Source of the DNA: an uncultured Prevotellaceae bacterium
GTDB lineage: Bacteria; Bacteroidota; Bacteroidia; Bacteroidales; Bacteroidaceae
Length of the DNA stretch: 48,719 nucleotides
Assembly (NCBI GenBank): GCA_900318585.1
Contig: ONKY01000134.1
Location: 1-48,719, forward strand
Direction: 5' to 3'
Shown: piece after piece, positions 1 to 8,192 of the stretch
Position numbering within the stretch: position 1 is the stretch's first letter
Layout: every line of letters starts with the position of its first letter
The notes under the pieces: generated by a model
Databases searched by the model: none
What the model saw: the letters and a program-made list of their open reading frames with translations, nothing else
Told to the model about the DNA's origin: nothing
Program-made: the position numbers and the translations under genes

Positions 1-3000
1 CATTCACCCACGGCGTCTCACTGAGCACCAGGTCCTTCAGTTCTTGATTCTTAGAAAGTGAAGAGTGAAGAGATGAGAGGTGAGAGGTTTGTTCCTCGTG
101 CTTCCACTGTTCGAAGACGGTCTTTACCTGCGGACTCTTAGCCAACAAGCTCTTGGCCAACAGGTTAGAATAGTATGATGCTACCTGGTCGATGGCACTG
201 TGTTCCCACGGCTGTCCGACGGTGGCCAGCGACTGCACCATGAGCCATGCGGGGTTGTTGGTATATTCTATTGTGAGTTTCTGTTGTGTTGTGCCGGCAG
301 GGAAGAGTGTCGTCAGGTCGATGGTCTTCACTCCAGGTTCATGCTGGGTGTAAGGCACGGTTTTGGTGACATATTCCACATCGGGCAGCACGGGCAGGTA
401 ATGCTGCTCACCATCGCTGAAACCATCGCCAACAGCCACAACCTTGCAAACAAGCAAGGAATGACGATAATCAGAAATGGAAAACCGGAAATCGGCTGTG
501 CCTGTCTTTCCAGCCTCAACACTGAGGGGCTGTGACTGTTGGTAAACCACCTTATCTGTCTCCGGGGCGGTCAATACCAACCTTGTCTCTCCACAGACAG
601 CATGCTCGCTGGTGTTGGAAATGCGAACAGCAATCTGTGCTTCATCACCCACTCGTACAAAGCGCGGCATATTAGGCTGTACCATCACGTCTTTGCGAGC
701 AACAGTCTCACCGCCCAGATAACCATACAGCATGTCGGCAGAGTTGGCAATACCCATGAAGCGCCATGTTGTAAGACTCTCGGGCAGCGTGAACTTCATG
801 GACACCTGTCCCTTTTCGTCTGTCGTCAGTTGAGGATAGCAGAATGCCGTCTCATTGAGATTCTCGCGTATCTGCACTTCCCCACTCTTCTGTTCTGGAG
901 CATCACCAACAGACTGATCGTCAACATCTGCAGCAGCAGACTCCTCTTCGGCTAAATAACTCCCAACAGACTTAGCCATCATAACCTCGTCGTTAGCCAC
1001 AGCAGCATAGGATGCATTAGGAGCGCTCATGACCTTTCTGCCGCGTATCCGGACATTTCTGGTTCCTAAGGAATACACAGAAAAATACGAAGGATAGACA
1101 TCATGGTCGAAGTGGCTGAACACAAGGTTCTTCACACTGAGCGACTTATATTGTTTTGAGGCATAACCGGTCATTTTCCACCAATCTGTCCACTGCCAGT
1201 AAGTAGATGGCAGCGGCAAGTAGTTCGACGGAGAAAATGACCACTGATGCTGGCGAATCTGGTCAAGACTCTTGTCGTAGAGCACGGCCATAACACTTGC
1301 ATCGGCAGGGGTGCCGTCAGGTTTCGTTATCTTCAGTCGCCATTCCTCATTCTGCCCGGGAGTCAGGCGGTCGCGGAATGTCTCCCACGTCATCGTTAAC
1401 CGTTTGTCAGGCATGGGACGACGAATAGTATGCTGATGATTATAGCACACACCATCTTTAACCCATGCATAGGTTACAAGCAGTCCGTTGCCATATTCTT
1501 CCTTGTATGTCAGTTTGCGGTTAATCAGTTCGCCGTTTTTCTCTACATGTCCGCCTTCTATGAGTTTGTCACCTGAAAAGATGCTGTAGAAGATATAAAG
1601 ATCAGGATCGCTGGAACCAACCTGCACAGTGACGGGGCTGCCGTCGGCAGAGAACTCGCTGGCTGAAGCATAGAACCAGTCGTGGGTAGATGCGGCGGGG
1701 CGCTTGTCGTCAAGGCCAAACACCACAAAATTAATATCGATAGTGTCTTGTTCACATACTGCTTCAAGGCTATGCGAGCCGCTTTTTAATTGAGAATTGA
1801 AGATTGAGAATTGAAGATTGGCTGCCGTCTGCTGCCACTTGCCGCCATCCAGACGATATTTCACCTTACCTTCTATCTCTTTACCCGCTGCATTGCGACG
1901 AGAGAATGTTACCTGAGGCATTTGGTCTTTGCGAATCTTTTGTGGCAAGTCGCATGTCAGTGCCGTAGGCCTGGTACCCAAGGGCAGCATCAGTTGTGCT
2001 GCATGTGTCTCACCAGCCACATCGGTTACGTCGGCATCGGCCACAAAGCTGTAATACATACGAGCATTCCCCAAGTCATCGGGCAACAGCATGGGCATCT
2101 CTATCAAGAAGTAGCCCTCATCATCAGTCACAGCATCACCATCACAGAGCGGAGTCTCGTCGAGAGAACGTCCGAAATATCCTCCCTGCCAATACCATGA
2201 ATACGACATCCACCACCAAGCCACGCGGCGCTTTACGGTGTAGTGTACTTTGGCACCTTGTACAGGCACTCCTGCGTATGTCATGGCACGACCACGGGCT
2301 CTTACCGTATCACCACCTTTATACGACTCCTTATATTCATCGAATTCCACCTGGAATGTGGGGCGCTTGTACTCCTCAACGCTGAATGACACGCTGCTGG
2401 TATTGGCGGAAACTGTGAAACGGCCGTTCAGTAGTCCCTTAGGAAGCGTAAACTGTGCCGCTGCCTTGCCATATTTGTCGGTGACAACATTCTGCTCACT
2501 CACCACCTTATAGTTAGCGTCGCGCAACACCATCCTTAAATGCTTATCGCATATAGTGACATTATCGGTGGCACTCTGTTCCTTCCAAACTATGGCTGTA
2601 ATGTTGACAGTCTGGCCTGGGCGATAGATAGAACGGTCGGCAAACAGCGACGTATGCTCGCTCTTATATTCCCGTTCATAATAGCTGTAGCGCCCGCGAT
2701 CGTCCATTCCCGGCAGATAATCGTCTGTGTCAGTATATGCAAACAACTGTTCATAATAGCGTTTCTTCAGAGTTTTTGTCTTTCCATTCTTCAGAGGATG
2801 CCCCGTACGGGCATCCACCACCTCGTAACGCTTTGTGTTATCGGGCTGGGACTGCATCAGCAGGCGCACGCCTGATACAAAATACAGTCGGCGAATGGTC
2901 TCGGTTTTAGGCTCCGAGGTAAACTCCACCAGATATACTCCGGCAGGCAGTCCGCCCAGCTCGGTGCTGTCGTTGAACACATGATATTCATCATAAGACG

Positions 3001-4057
3001 GGAAAGTGACGGTGTGCGACATGGCAGTCTGCTCGACAGCTCCTTTCATAATCTGCCGCAAGTCATCACTATCATCAGGATTCAGTTGGGTTTCACCATT
3101 CAGCTTTGTACGCCATACACGCATTGTAATACTATTCAGACTCCGAAGGTTATTCAGCAAAACAGTCTGCTGCTCCTGAGGCATTGCCACTTGATGAGGC
3201 ACCTCTACCGAGAACTGAGGATTGACAAGGTTTGAAAGGGCATTGCGCAATTCGTTCGACCGTTTCCATGTTCCCCAACGTTTCAGTGACTGTTGCAGCC
3301 AGTCGTATTTTTCCTTGGCCAAGGCATTAGCCTTGCTGTCGTCGTTATCTGCCGACTGCTTATCCATGAGATAGTAACGCTTAATAGCCACCTCACCGGC
3401 CTCTGGCAAGTCGCCATAGAGTTCTATCAGCGAGTCTGCCTGCTCTATGCTATCTATCATCTTCAGAGCAGTAAGACAGGCTGCCCTACGATTGCCCACC
3501 TTATTATAATATGTATTGAGCAGCGACCATGCCTCCAGTTCCTCGCCTACTACACTCAGCAGGTCGTTGTCATATAGTTCACTGTCGCTGCCACTCACCA
3601 CGAACGGGATATACATCTCGGCTTTAACCTGTGCCAAAGCATCTGGAGAAGACAGTGCCTTTTCCCGGAATAATGCACTCCGCTCCATGTGATCGTCAGA
3701 CAAGTGACTATTATCCTGGTATATTTGCGCCAGCACTGCATCGTAAACAGAACGTAGTGCTACGCTCGTCGCCTGCTTTTCCTGCTGTTCCAACCTATTG
3801 ACGGCAGGCAGCAGTGAGTCGGGTGCTGCCTGTGCCAACAACTGAGCATGCATCAGTGTCGATTTCAGCAATTGGCCGTAGGCTTTCTCCTTGCCTGCCT
3901 TCGTCTCAATCTGCTGCAAGTGCTGGATGGCTGTCTTGGGCAGGTCCTTCTGCTGTGCTTGTTCGACCTGTTTCCACAGAGCTTGGTAGGTTTGTGCTGT
4001 CGTAGTCATCGGCATCATCAGTATTGTTGCCAGTAAGGCTATTATTCTACTTTTCAT
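1..4057 (-). CDS. Alpha-2-macroglobulin family protein, C-terminal part missing
   Basis: The frame is open from an ATG at 4057 to the window edge (1352 codons visible), so the 3' end lies outside. It begins with a signal peptide (MKSRIIALLATILMMPMTTTA, cut near AQT). The first ~350 residues are helical and Gln/Leu rich. Then come macroglobulin-type beta domains, with the typical motif DRSIYRPGQTV and later SLTTWRFMGIANSADMLYG, a landmark of the A2M core. Bacterial A2Ms are envelope proteins thought to trap proteases. The family in Bacteroidales is about 1900 residues, so roughly a quarter is missing here. I cannot see whether the thioester motif exists. Two 7-nt-period repeat tracts (55-88 and 1788-1820) are read through in frame, adding residues such as QFSIFNSQL. 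The gene has its own promoter and no co-oriented neighbour upstream within 130 nt. Confidence 0.85.
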   Translation of the reverse strand, partial: MKSRIIALLATILMMPMTTTAQTYQALWKQVEQAQQKDLPKTAIQHLQQIETKAGKEKAYGQLLKSTLMHAQLLAQAAPDSLLPAVNRLEQQEKQATSVALRSVYDAVLAQIYQDNSHLSDDHMERSALFREKALSSPDALAQVKAEMYIPFVVSGSDSELYDNDLLSVVGEELEAWSLLNTYYNKVGNRRAACLTALKMIDSIEQADSLIELYGDLPEAGEVAIKRYYLMDKQSADNDDSKANALAKEKYDWLQQSLKRWGTWKRSNELRNALSNLVNPQFSVEVPHQVAMPQEQQTVLLNNLRSLNSITMRVWRTKLNGETQLNPDDSDDLRQIMKGAVEQTAMSHTVTFPSYDEYHVFNDSTELGGLPAGVYLVEFTSEPKTETIRRLYFVSGVRLLMQSQPDNTKRYEVVDARTGHPLKNGKTKTLKKRYYEQLFAYTDTDDYLPGMDDRGRYSYYEREYKSEHTSLFADRSIYRPGQTVNITAIVWKEQSATDNVTICDKHLRMVLRDANYKVVSEQNVVTDKYGKAAAQFTLPKGLLNGRFTVSANTSSVSFSVEEYKRPTFQVEFDEYKESYKGGDTVRARGRAMTYAGVPVQGAKVHYTVKRRVAWWWMSYSWYWQGGYFGRSLDETPLCDGDAVTDDEGYFLIEMPMLLPDDLGNARMYYSFVADADVTDVAGETHAAQLMLPLGTRPTALTCDLPQKIRKDQMPQVTFSRRNAAGKEIEGKVKYRLDGGKWQQTAANLQFSIFNSQLKSGSHSLEAVCEQDTIDINFVVFGLDDKRPAASTHDWFYASASEFSADGSPVTVQVGSSDPDLYIFYSIFSGDKLIEGGHVEKNGELINRKLTYKEEYGNGLLVTYAWVKDGVCYNHQHTIRRPMPDKRLTMTWETFRDRLTPGQNEEWRLKITKPDGTPADASVMAVLYDKSLDQIRQHQWSFSPSNYLPLPSTYWQWTDWWKMTGYASKQYKSLSVKNLVFSHFDHDVYPSYFSVYSLGTRNVRIRGRKVMSAPNASYAAVANDEVMMAKSVGSYLAEEESAAADVDDQSVGDAPEQKSGEVQIRENLNETAFCYPQLTTDEKGQVSMKFTLPESLTTWRFMGIANSADMLYGYLGGETVARKDVMVQPNMPRFVRVGDEAQIAVRISNTSEHAVCGETRLVLTAPETDKVVYQQSQPLSVEAGKTGTADFRFSISDYRHSLLVCKVVAVGDGFSDGEQHYLPVLPDVEYVTKTVPYTQHEPGVKTIDLTTLFPAGTTQQKLTIEYTNNPAWLMVQSLATVGQPWEHSAIDQVASYYSNLLAKSLLAKSPQVKTVFEQWKHEEQTSHLSSLHSSLSKNQELKDLVLSETPWVN

Positions 4058-4082
4058 AGACGTTCATAATGATAATATCGTA

Positions 4083-4114
4083 CAAAGATAGCAAGAAACT
4101 GCGAAACTGCCAAA
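4083..4114 (-). promoter_or_regulatory. Promoter of the alpha-2-macroglobulin gene
   Basis: On the minus strand a -33 TTTG (4111-4114) is followed after 20 nt by the -7 box TATCTTTG (4083-4090), matching the Bacteroidetes sigma-ABfr consensus. It lies about 26 nt upstream of the ATG at 4057. Confidence 0.7.
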
Positions 4115-4144
4115 GTCTTTAACGTGTTTTACCATGTTTTTATA

Positions 4145-4178
4145 ATAAAAAAGCCCCTCTCCAGTTGAAGAGGGACTT
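4145..4178 (-). terminator. Rho-independent terminator of clpB
   Basis: Inverted repeat 4151-4160 / 4169-4178 (10 bp with one mismatch, 8-nt loop). On the minus strand the stem is followed by a run of six T. It sits just past the clpB stop codon. Confidence 0.8.
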
Positions 4179-4190
4179 GTAGGAAAGTTT

Positions 4191-6734
4191 CTAATTCCTA
4201 AACACCAGGCCATCACCGAACTCGTCGATAACAATTGGCTTCGTGCGGTCTATCTGGTCGGCCAGAATCTTACGCGATAGGTCGTTGAGCACCAGATGCT
4301 GGATGGCGCGCTTGACGGGACGTGCTCCAAAATCGGGGTCGTAGCCCTCCTGAGCCAGGTAGCGGACTGCGGCATCGGTAATATCCAGATGGATGCCCTG
4401 AGGCTCCAGCATATCTGTCACCTTCTTCATCTGCAGGCGTACCACATCGGCAATCTGCTCCTGGGTGAGCTGCTTGAAGGTGATGGTCTCGTCGATACGG
4501 TTCAGGAACTCGGGACGCATGGTCATACGCAGCTGCTCACGGGTGGCATTGCTGGTCATGATGATGATGGTGTTCTTGAAATTGGCAGTACGACCTTTAT
4601 TGTCTGTCAGTCGCCCGTCGTCGAGCACCTGCAGCAGGATGTTGAAGACATCAGGATGCGCCTTCTCGATCTCGTCGAAGAGTACCACGCTATAGGGTTT
4701 GCGGCGTACGGCCTCTGTCAGTTGACCACCTTCATCGTAGCCTACGTAGCCCGGAGGGGCACCAATCAGACGGCTGACGGTATGCTTCTCCTGATATTCG
4801 GACATATCGATACGCGTCATCATCGTCTCGTCGTTGAACAGATATTCGGCCAGGGCCTTTGCCAGTTCCGTCTTACCGACACCCGTGGTGCCGAGGAAGA
4901 TGAATGAAGCGATAGGACGCTTGGGGTCCTGCAGTCCGGCACGCGAGCGGCGTACGGCATCAGAGACTGCATTGATGGCCTCGTCCTGTCCGATGACACG
5001 ACGGTGGAGCTCCTCTTCGAGGTGCAGCAACTTCTCGCGCTCGCTCTGCAGCATGCGGGTGACGGGGATGCCCGTCCAGCGTGAAACCACCTCGGCGATG
5101 TCGTCGGCGGTGACCTCCTCGCGGACCAGTCTTCCGACGGCAGAACCGTCGGACACGCTATTCAGCCGCTGCTGGATAGTGGCGATGTCGTCGTCCAGGG
5201 CCTTCAGCTTCGAGTAGCGTATCTCTGCCACACGACCGTAGTCGCCTTCGCGCTCAGCACGCTCTGCCTCCAGTCGCAGGTTTTCCATCTCCTGCTTGTC
5301 CTGCTGGATGCGGTTGATGAGCTGTCGTTCGCCCTCCCACTTGGCGCGGAACTGCGACTCCTGTTCGCGGAGCTCGGCTATCTCCTTGTCGAGGGAGGCG
5401 AGCTTTTCGGAAGCGGGCGAACCGCTTCCCACGGACGGCGTCTCGCGCTTGATGCTCTCGCGCTCAATCTCTAACTGGGCCAGGCGGCGGCTGATCTCAT
5501 CCAGCTCCTCCGGCACCGAGTCGCGCTCCATGCGCAGCTTGGCGGCGGCCTCGTCCATCAGGTCGATGGCCTTGTCGGGCAGGAAGCGCTCAGAAATATA
5601 GCGTTCCGACAGCTGCACGGCGGCGATACAGGCATCGTCCTGGATGCGCACCTTGTGGTGGTTCTCGTAGCGCTCCTTCAGGCCTCGCAGGATGCTGATG
5701 GCCGACAACTCGTCGGGCTCGTCCACCATCACCGTCTGGAACCTGCGCTCCAAGGCCTTGTCCTTCTCGAAATACTTCTGGTATTCGTTCAGCGTCGTGG
5801 CACCGATGGCCCTCAGCTCGCCACGTGCCAGTGCCGGCTTCAGGATATTGGCGGCATCCATGGCTCCCTCACCGCCTCCGGCGCCCACTAAGGTGTGGAT
5901 CTCGTCGATGAACAGGATGATGCGTCCCTCGCTCTTCGTTACCTCATTGATGACGCTCTTCAAACGCTCCTCAAATTCGCCCTTGTACTTCGCACCAGCC
6001 ACGAGCGCACCCATATCGAGCGAGAACACCTGCTTGTCCTTCAGGTTCTCCGGCACGTCGCCGCGGACGATACGCCCGGCCAGTCCTTCGACAATGGCGG
6101 TCTTACCCGTTCCCGGCTCACCTATTAATATAGGATTGTTCTTCGTGCGGCGACTCAGGATCTGCAACAGGCGGCGAATCTCGTCGTCGCGGCCGATGAC
6201 GGGGTCGAGCTTGCCCTTGCGGGCCAGGTCAACGAGGTTCTTGGCGTATTTCTCCAATGACTGGTAGTTGTCGTCGGCGCTCTGGCTCTGCACCTTCTGC
6301 CCCTGGCGCAGCTCCTGGATGGCGGTACGCATGTCCTTCTCCGTGCAGCCGGCATCCTTCATGATGCGGCTGGCCGTAGAGTTGACTGCCAGCAGGGCCA
6401 GCAACAGTGGCTCCACGCTGACGAACTCATCGCCCATCTTCTGTGCGATGTCCTGCGCTTTCACCAATACCTGGTTGGCCTCGTTCGACAGATAGGGCTG
6501 CCCGGCGCCCTGCACACGCGGCAGGTGCTGGATCTCCTGGTCTATGAGCGTCTCTACCTGCTGGGCGCTGGCGCCGAGCTTCTGGAAGATGAACGACGTG
6601 ACGTCCTTCGCCTTCTCCAATACTCCTTTCAGTATGTGGACAGGCTCTATCGCCTGCTGGCCGTTCAGCTGGGCCCTGTTGACTGCCTGCTGCACGGCTT
6701 CTTGTGCTTTGATGGTAAACTTGTCTAATGTCAT
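4191..6734 (-). CDS. clpB: ClpB disaggregase (Hsp100 AAA+ ATPase)
   Basis: ClpB extracts proteins from aggregates together with DnaK, in the cytoplasm. The 847 residues show the N-terminal Clp domain, NBD1 with Walker A GEPGTGKT (205-212), the coiled-coil middle domain, and NBD2 with Walker A GTTGVGKT (615-622) and the sensor/arginine regions. I chose the ATG at 6734 because a good ribosome binding site (aaggagg) precedes it and [13 protein letters not shown] is the usual N terminus; the open frame extends 19 codons further upstream. The first Walker lysine (K211) matches E. coli ClpB K212, but the second (K621) is about ten later than E. coli K611. The extra length coincides with a palindrome in the middle domain (5409-5429, peptide around [12 protein letters not shown]). 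Monocistronic. Confidence 0.97.
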   Translation of the reverse strand: MTLDKFTIKAQEAVQQAVNRAQLNGQQAIEPVHILKGVLEKAKDVTSFIFQKLGASAQQVETLIDQEIQHLPRVQGAGQPYLSNEANQVLVKAQDIAQKMGDEFVSVEPLLLALLAVNSTASRIMKDAGCTEKDMRTAIQELRQGQKVQSQSADDNYQSLEKYAKNLVDLARKGKLDPVIGRDDEIRRLLQILSRRTKNNPILIGEPGTGKTAIVEGLAGRIVRGDVPENLKDKQVFSLDMGALVAGAKYKGEFEERLKSVINEVTKSEGRIILFIDEIHTLVGAGGGEGAMDAANILKPALARGELRAIGATTLNEYQKYFEKDKALERRFQTVMVDEPDELSAISILRGLKERYENHHKVRIQDDACIAAVQLSERYISERFLPDKAIDLMDEAAAKLRMERDSVPEELDEISRRLAQLEIERESIKRETPSVGSGSPASEKLASLDKEIAELREQESQFRAKWEGERQLINRIQQDKQEMENLRLEAERAEREGDYGRVAEIRYSKLKALDDDIATIQQRLNSVSDGSAVGRLVREEVTADDIAEVVSRWTGIPVTRMLQSEREKLLHLEEELHRRVIGQDEAINAVSDAVRRSRAGLQDPKRPIASFIFLGTTGVGKTELAKALAEYLFNDETMMTRIDMSEYQEKHTVSRLIGAPPGYVGYDEGGQLTEAVRRKPYSVVLFDEIEKAHPDVFNILLQVLDDGRLTDNKGRTANFKNTIIIMTSNATREQLRMTMRPEFLNRIDETITFKQLTQEQIADVVRLQMKKVTDMLEPQGIHLDITDAAVRYLAQEGYDPDFGARPVKRAIQHLVLNDLSRKILADQIDRTKPIVIDEFGDGLVFRN
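5409..5429. repeat. In-frame palindrome in clpB middle domain
   Basis: GGAAGCGG, 5-nt loop, CCGCTTCC: a perfect 8-bp inverted repeat read in frame as a Gly/Ser/Pro-rich stretch inside the coiled-coil domain. One of ten such palindromes in this window. Confidence 0.7.
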
Positions 6735-6788
6735 AATTATTTCCTCCTTAATTTTGATTTGAACTATTGTTATCTGCCAAATGTAGCA

Positions 6789-6821
6789 CAAAGACTATGC
6801 CGAAGAATCGTAACTGACAAA
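6789..6821 (-). promoter_or_regulatory. Possible clpB promoter
   Basis: Minus strand TTTG (6818-6821), 20 nt, then TAGTCTTTG (6789-6797), a -7 box with one extra base. A second candidate -7, TACATTTG (6778-6785), lacks a partner -33. A small dyad CTGAC/GTCAG (6814-6828) overlaps the -33. No heat-shock-type operator is recognised. Confidence 0.35.
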
Positions 6822-6934
6822 TCGTCAGACGCTTCTGCCGTTTTGTCGCGCCGCCACTCCGTGTTTCCTCTTTTTGCCGCCGTTTTGATATAGGTCAAAA
6901 TGATGAGTATTTTCTCTGTTTTTATTCAGAAAAG

Positions 6935-6966
6935 TTTGGCTGTGTGCGAACACATTCGTACCTTTG
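6935..6966 (+). promoter_or_regulatory. Strong rightward promoter in the clpB upstream region
   Basis: TTTG (6935-6938), 20 nt, TACCTTTG (6959-6966): a perfect Bacteroidetes promoter pointing away from clpB. There is no large gene downstream; the transcript would start near 6974 and run through a 25-codon ORF to a hairpin at 7229-7260. Confidence 0.75.
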
Positions 6967-7049
6967 CATCGGTTTTCAGAGAGTGAGGACCCACAGAGAA
7001 AGAAAGATATATAAGGTAAAAAGGTTTTTAGGATTAAAGAAGTAAGATT

Positions 7050-7127
7050 ATGATTATCTTCAATTACGTTGTACTGAAGCTCGCTTCCGCAGTGAAGCAT
7101 GAAGCTGCTCACTTGGTGAGAAAGTAA
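7050..7127 (+). CDS. Candidate 25-residue small protein or leader peptide
   Basis: ATG at 7050, stop TAA at 7125-7127. The peptide starts MIIFNYVVLKLASAV and ends HEAAHLVRK: hydrophobic first half, basic second half, so it could be membrane-associated. It follows a perfect promoter by about 80 nt and is followed after 100 nt by a stable hairpin. No ribosome binding site beyond A-rich sequence is visible, which is normal in this phylum. I do not recognise a family. The transcript could equally be a non-coding RNA. Confidence 0.4.
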   Translation: MIIFNYVVLKLASAVKHEAAHLVRK

Positions 7128-7228
7128 AGGAAAAATCCAAGATTTCAGGATGTCCAAACTGAGGAGTGTGTCTCTTTTGGGCTGATGAGGAGAATTACAC
7201 ACAGGTTTTCAAACGGATGATGGTAATT

Positions 7229-7260
7229 AGTTGAGCTCACTTCAAAAAGTGGGCTCAACT
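7229..7260 (+). terminator. Terminator-like hairpin ending the small transcript
   Basis: 14-bp stem with one mismatch (7229-7242 / 7247-7260) and loop CAAA. There is no clear T run after it, so it may be a processing or stability structure rather than a classical terminator. Confidence 0.45.
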
Positions 7261-7321
7261 ACAATTATCCCCACTTAGGTGCTGGTAGAGTGACTTTTCT
7301 ATTTGTCTCAATTTTCTATTT

Positions 7322-7482
7322 GTTTCATTCGCGCGCGCGTATGCGCGTATATAGAAAGTAACACGAAAACATCCCACCCATCCTACCCATCCTACACCTA
7401 AGTGCAGGTGTAAGAAGTGTAGGATGGGTGGGATGTTTTCGGGTTAAGCTATATGTACTACGCACGCGTGCGCGCATGAAAA
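7322..7482. repeat. Composite element copy 1: long imperfect palindrome
   Basis: The core hairpin spans 7364-7441: outer arms of about 22 bp pair perfectly (CGAAAACATCCCACCCATCC with its complement), followed by a small bulge and an inner ACACCT/AGGTGT stem. Outside the core, alternating GC-rich tracts (GCGCGCGCGT on the left, ACGCGTGCGCGC on the right) and TATATA/ATATGT motifs extend the dyad to about 160 bp. A second copy is at 24113-24262. A smaller palindrome AGCCCC/GGGGCT lies just outside at 7494-7509. Confidence 0.85.
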
Positions 7483-7640
7483 GCCCCTCCTTCAGCCCCG
7501 CCGGGGGCTACGATAGACTTGGTGTGTGGGATTCGTATAGGATTCTGTGTGTTTTTGGCGACAGCCAATCCGTAAAATCTGTGTAATCCGTGGTTAGACA
7601 AGAGAGCCAGTGGTTTTGATTTGTCTAACGGGGTGGAACA

Positions 7641-7745
7641 ATCGTAAACCAGTGGTTTGGAATCGTAAACCAGTGGTTTAGCATCGTAAACCAGTGGTTT
7701 AGCGTCGTAAATCGGTGGTTTAGAATCGTAAACCAGTGGTTTAGG
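7641..7745. repeat. Array of five 21-bp units, copy 1
   Basis: Five units of exactly 21 bp, each with the dyad AAACCAGTGGTTT (one degenerated to AAATCGGTGGTTT) and a spacer close to AGNRTCGT. The array is preceded by GGGGTGGAACA, as in copy 2. There are no unique spacers, so this is not a CRISPR. 21 bp equals two helical turns, so all dyads face the same side of DNA. Confidence 0.9.
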
Positions 7746-7776
7746 ATTAAATTCTCGAGAGAATAGAGTTGATGCT

Positions 7777-8178
7777 TTAGGATATGTAGGGAGCAAAGGC
7801 GCGGTCGTAGTCGGGGCTCTCACCGAGACGTCCGTTGACCAGGCAGACGAGCTCCACCTTGCCACGGAAGCAGAGCTGGAGGTCGGCAGCACGGAAGATA
7901 TCGTGGTGGAACACGTATTTGATACCCTCCTTCGTCAGGCGCAGACGGGAGAGGAACTCGTCGTCGGGACGGAGAGGCACCTTGTATTGCAATTGCATAC
8001 GGGCGACGACGGCGTCCACGCCTTTCTGGTGCATTTCGGCGAAGCTCAGGCCGCACTCCTTGAGAAAGAGGTGGCGAGTATGCTCACAGTAGTGCAGGTA
8101 GTTGGCATTGTTGACGATGCCCTCGATGTCGCATTCGTAATCGCGCACCTGCATCCGTGTTTCAAAACAGTATTTCAT
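7777..8178 (-). CDS. Acyl-CoA thioesterase, hotdog fold (YbgC/FadM-like)
   Basis: 133 residues. The N terminus RVRDYECDIEGIVNNANYLHY-type pattern (here QVRDYECDIEGIVNNANYLH) carries the conserved Asp and the xxYLHYxExxR element of the 4-hydroxybenzoyl-CoA thioesterase branch; the catalytic Asp is probably in DIEGIVNN. Such enzymes hydrolyse acyl-CoA or acyl-ACP in the cytoplasm; the substrate cannot be told. It is the last gene of a minus-strand cluster, 14 nt after the DUF2851 gene. Confidence 0.88.
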   Translation of the reverse strand: MKYCFETRMQVRDYECDIEGIVNNANYLHYCEHTRHLFLKECGLSFAEMHQKGVDAVVARMQLQYKVPLRPDDEFLSRLRLTKEGIKYVFHHDIFRAADLQLCFRGKVELVCLVNGRLGESPDYDRAFAPYIS

Positions 8179-8192
8179 TTGTCATTTATCAT

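Noticed and set aside
7172..7182. Hammerhead-like core CTGATGAG in the orphan transcript
   Set aside because: No GAAA box and no matching third stem at the right distance.
6825..7202. 125-codon minus-strand frame upstream of clpB
   Set aside because: It runs against a perfect rightward promoter, has low-quality composition and resembles no family.
7641..7745. CRISPR array
   Set aside because: Units are contiguous with no unique spacers of 25-40 nt, and there are no cas genes.
7458..7892. Minus-strand 144-codon frame with a KPLVYD(S/A) heptapeptide repeat over the 21-bp array
   Set aside because: It starts inside the thioesterase gene in another frame, and in the second copy of the array the same frame has a stop codon. 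The 21-nt period being a multiple of 3 makes the open frame likely by chance.
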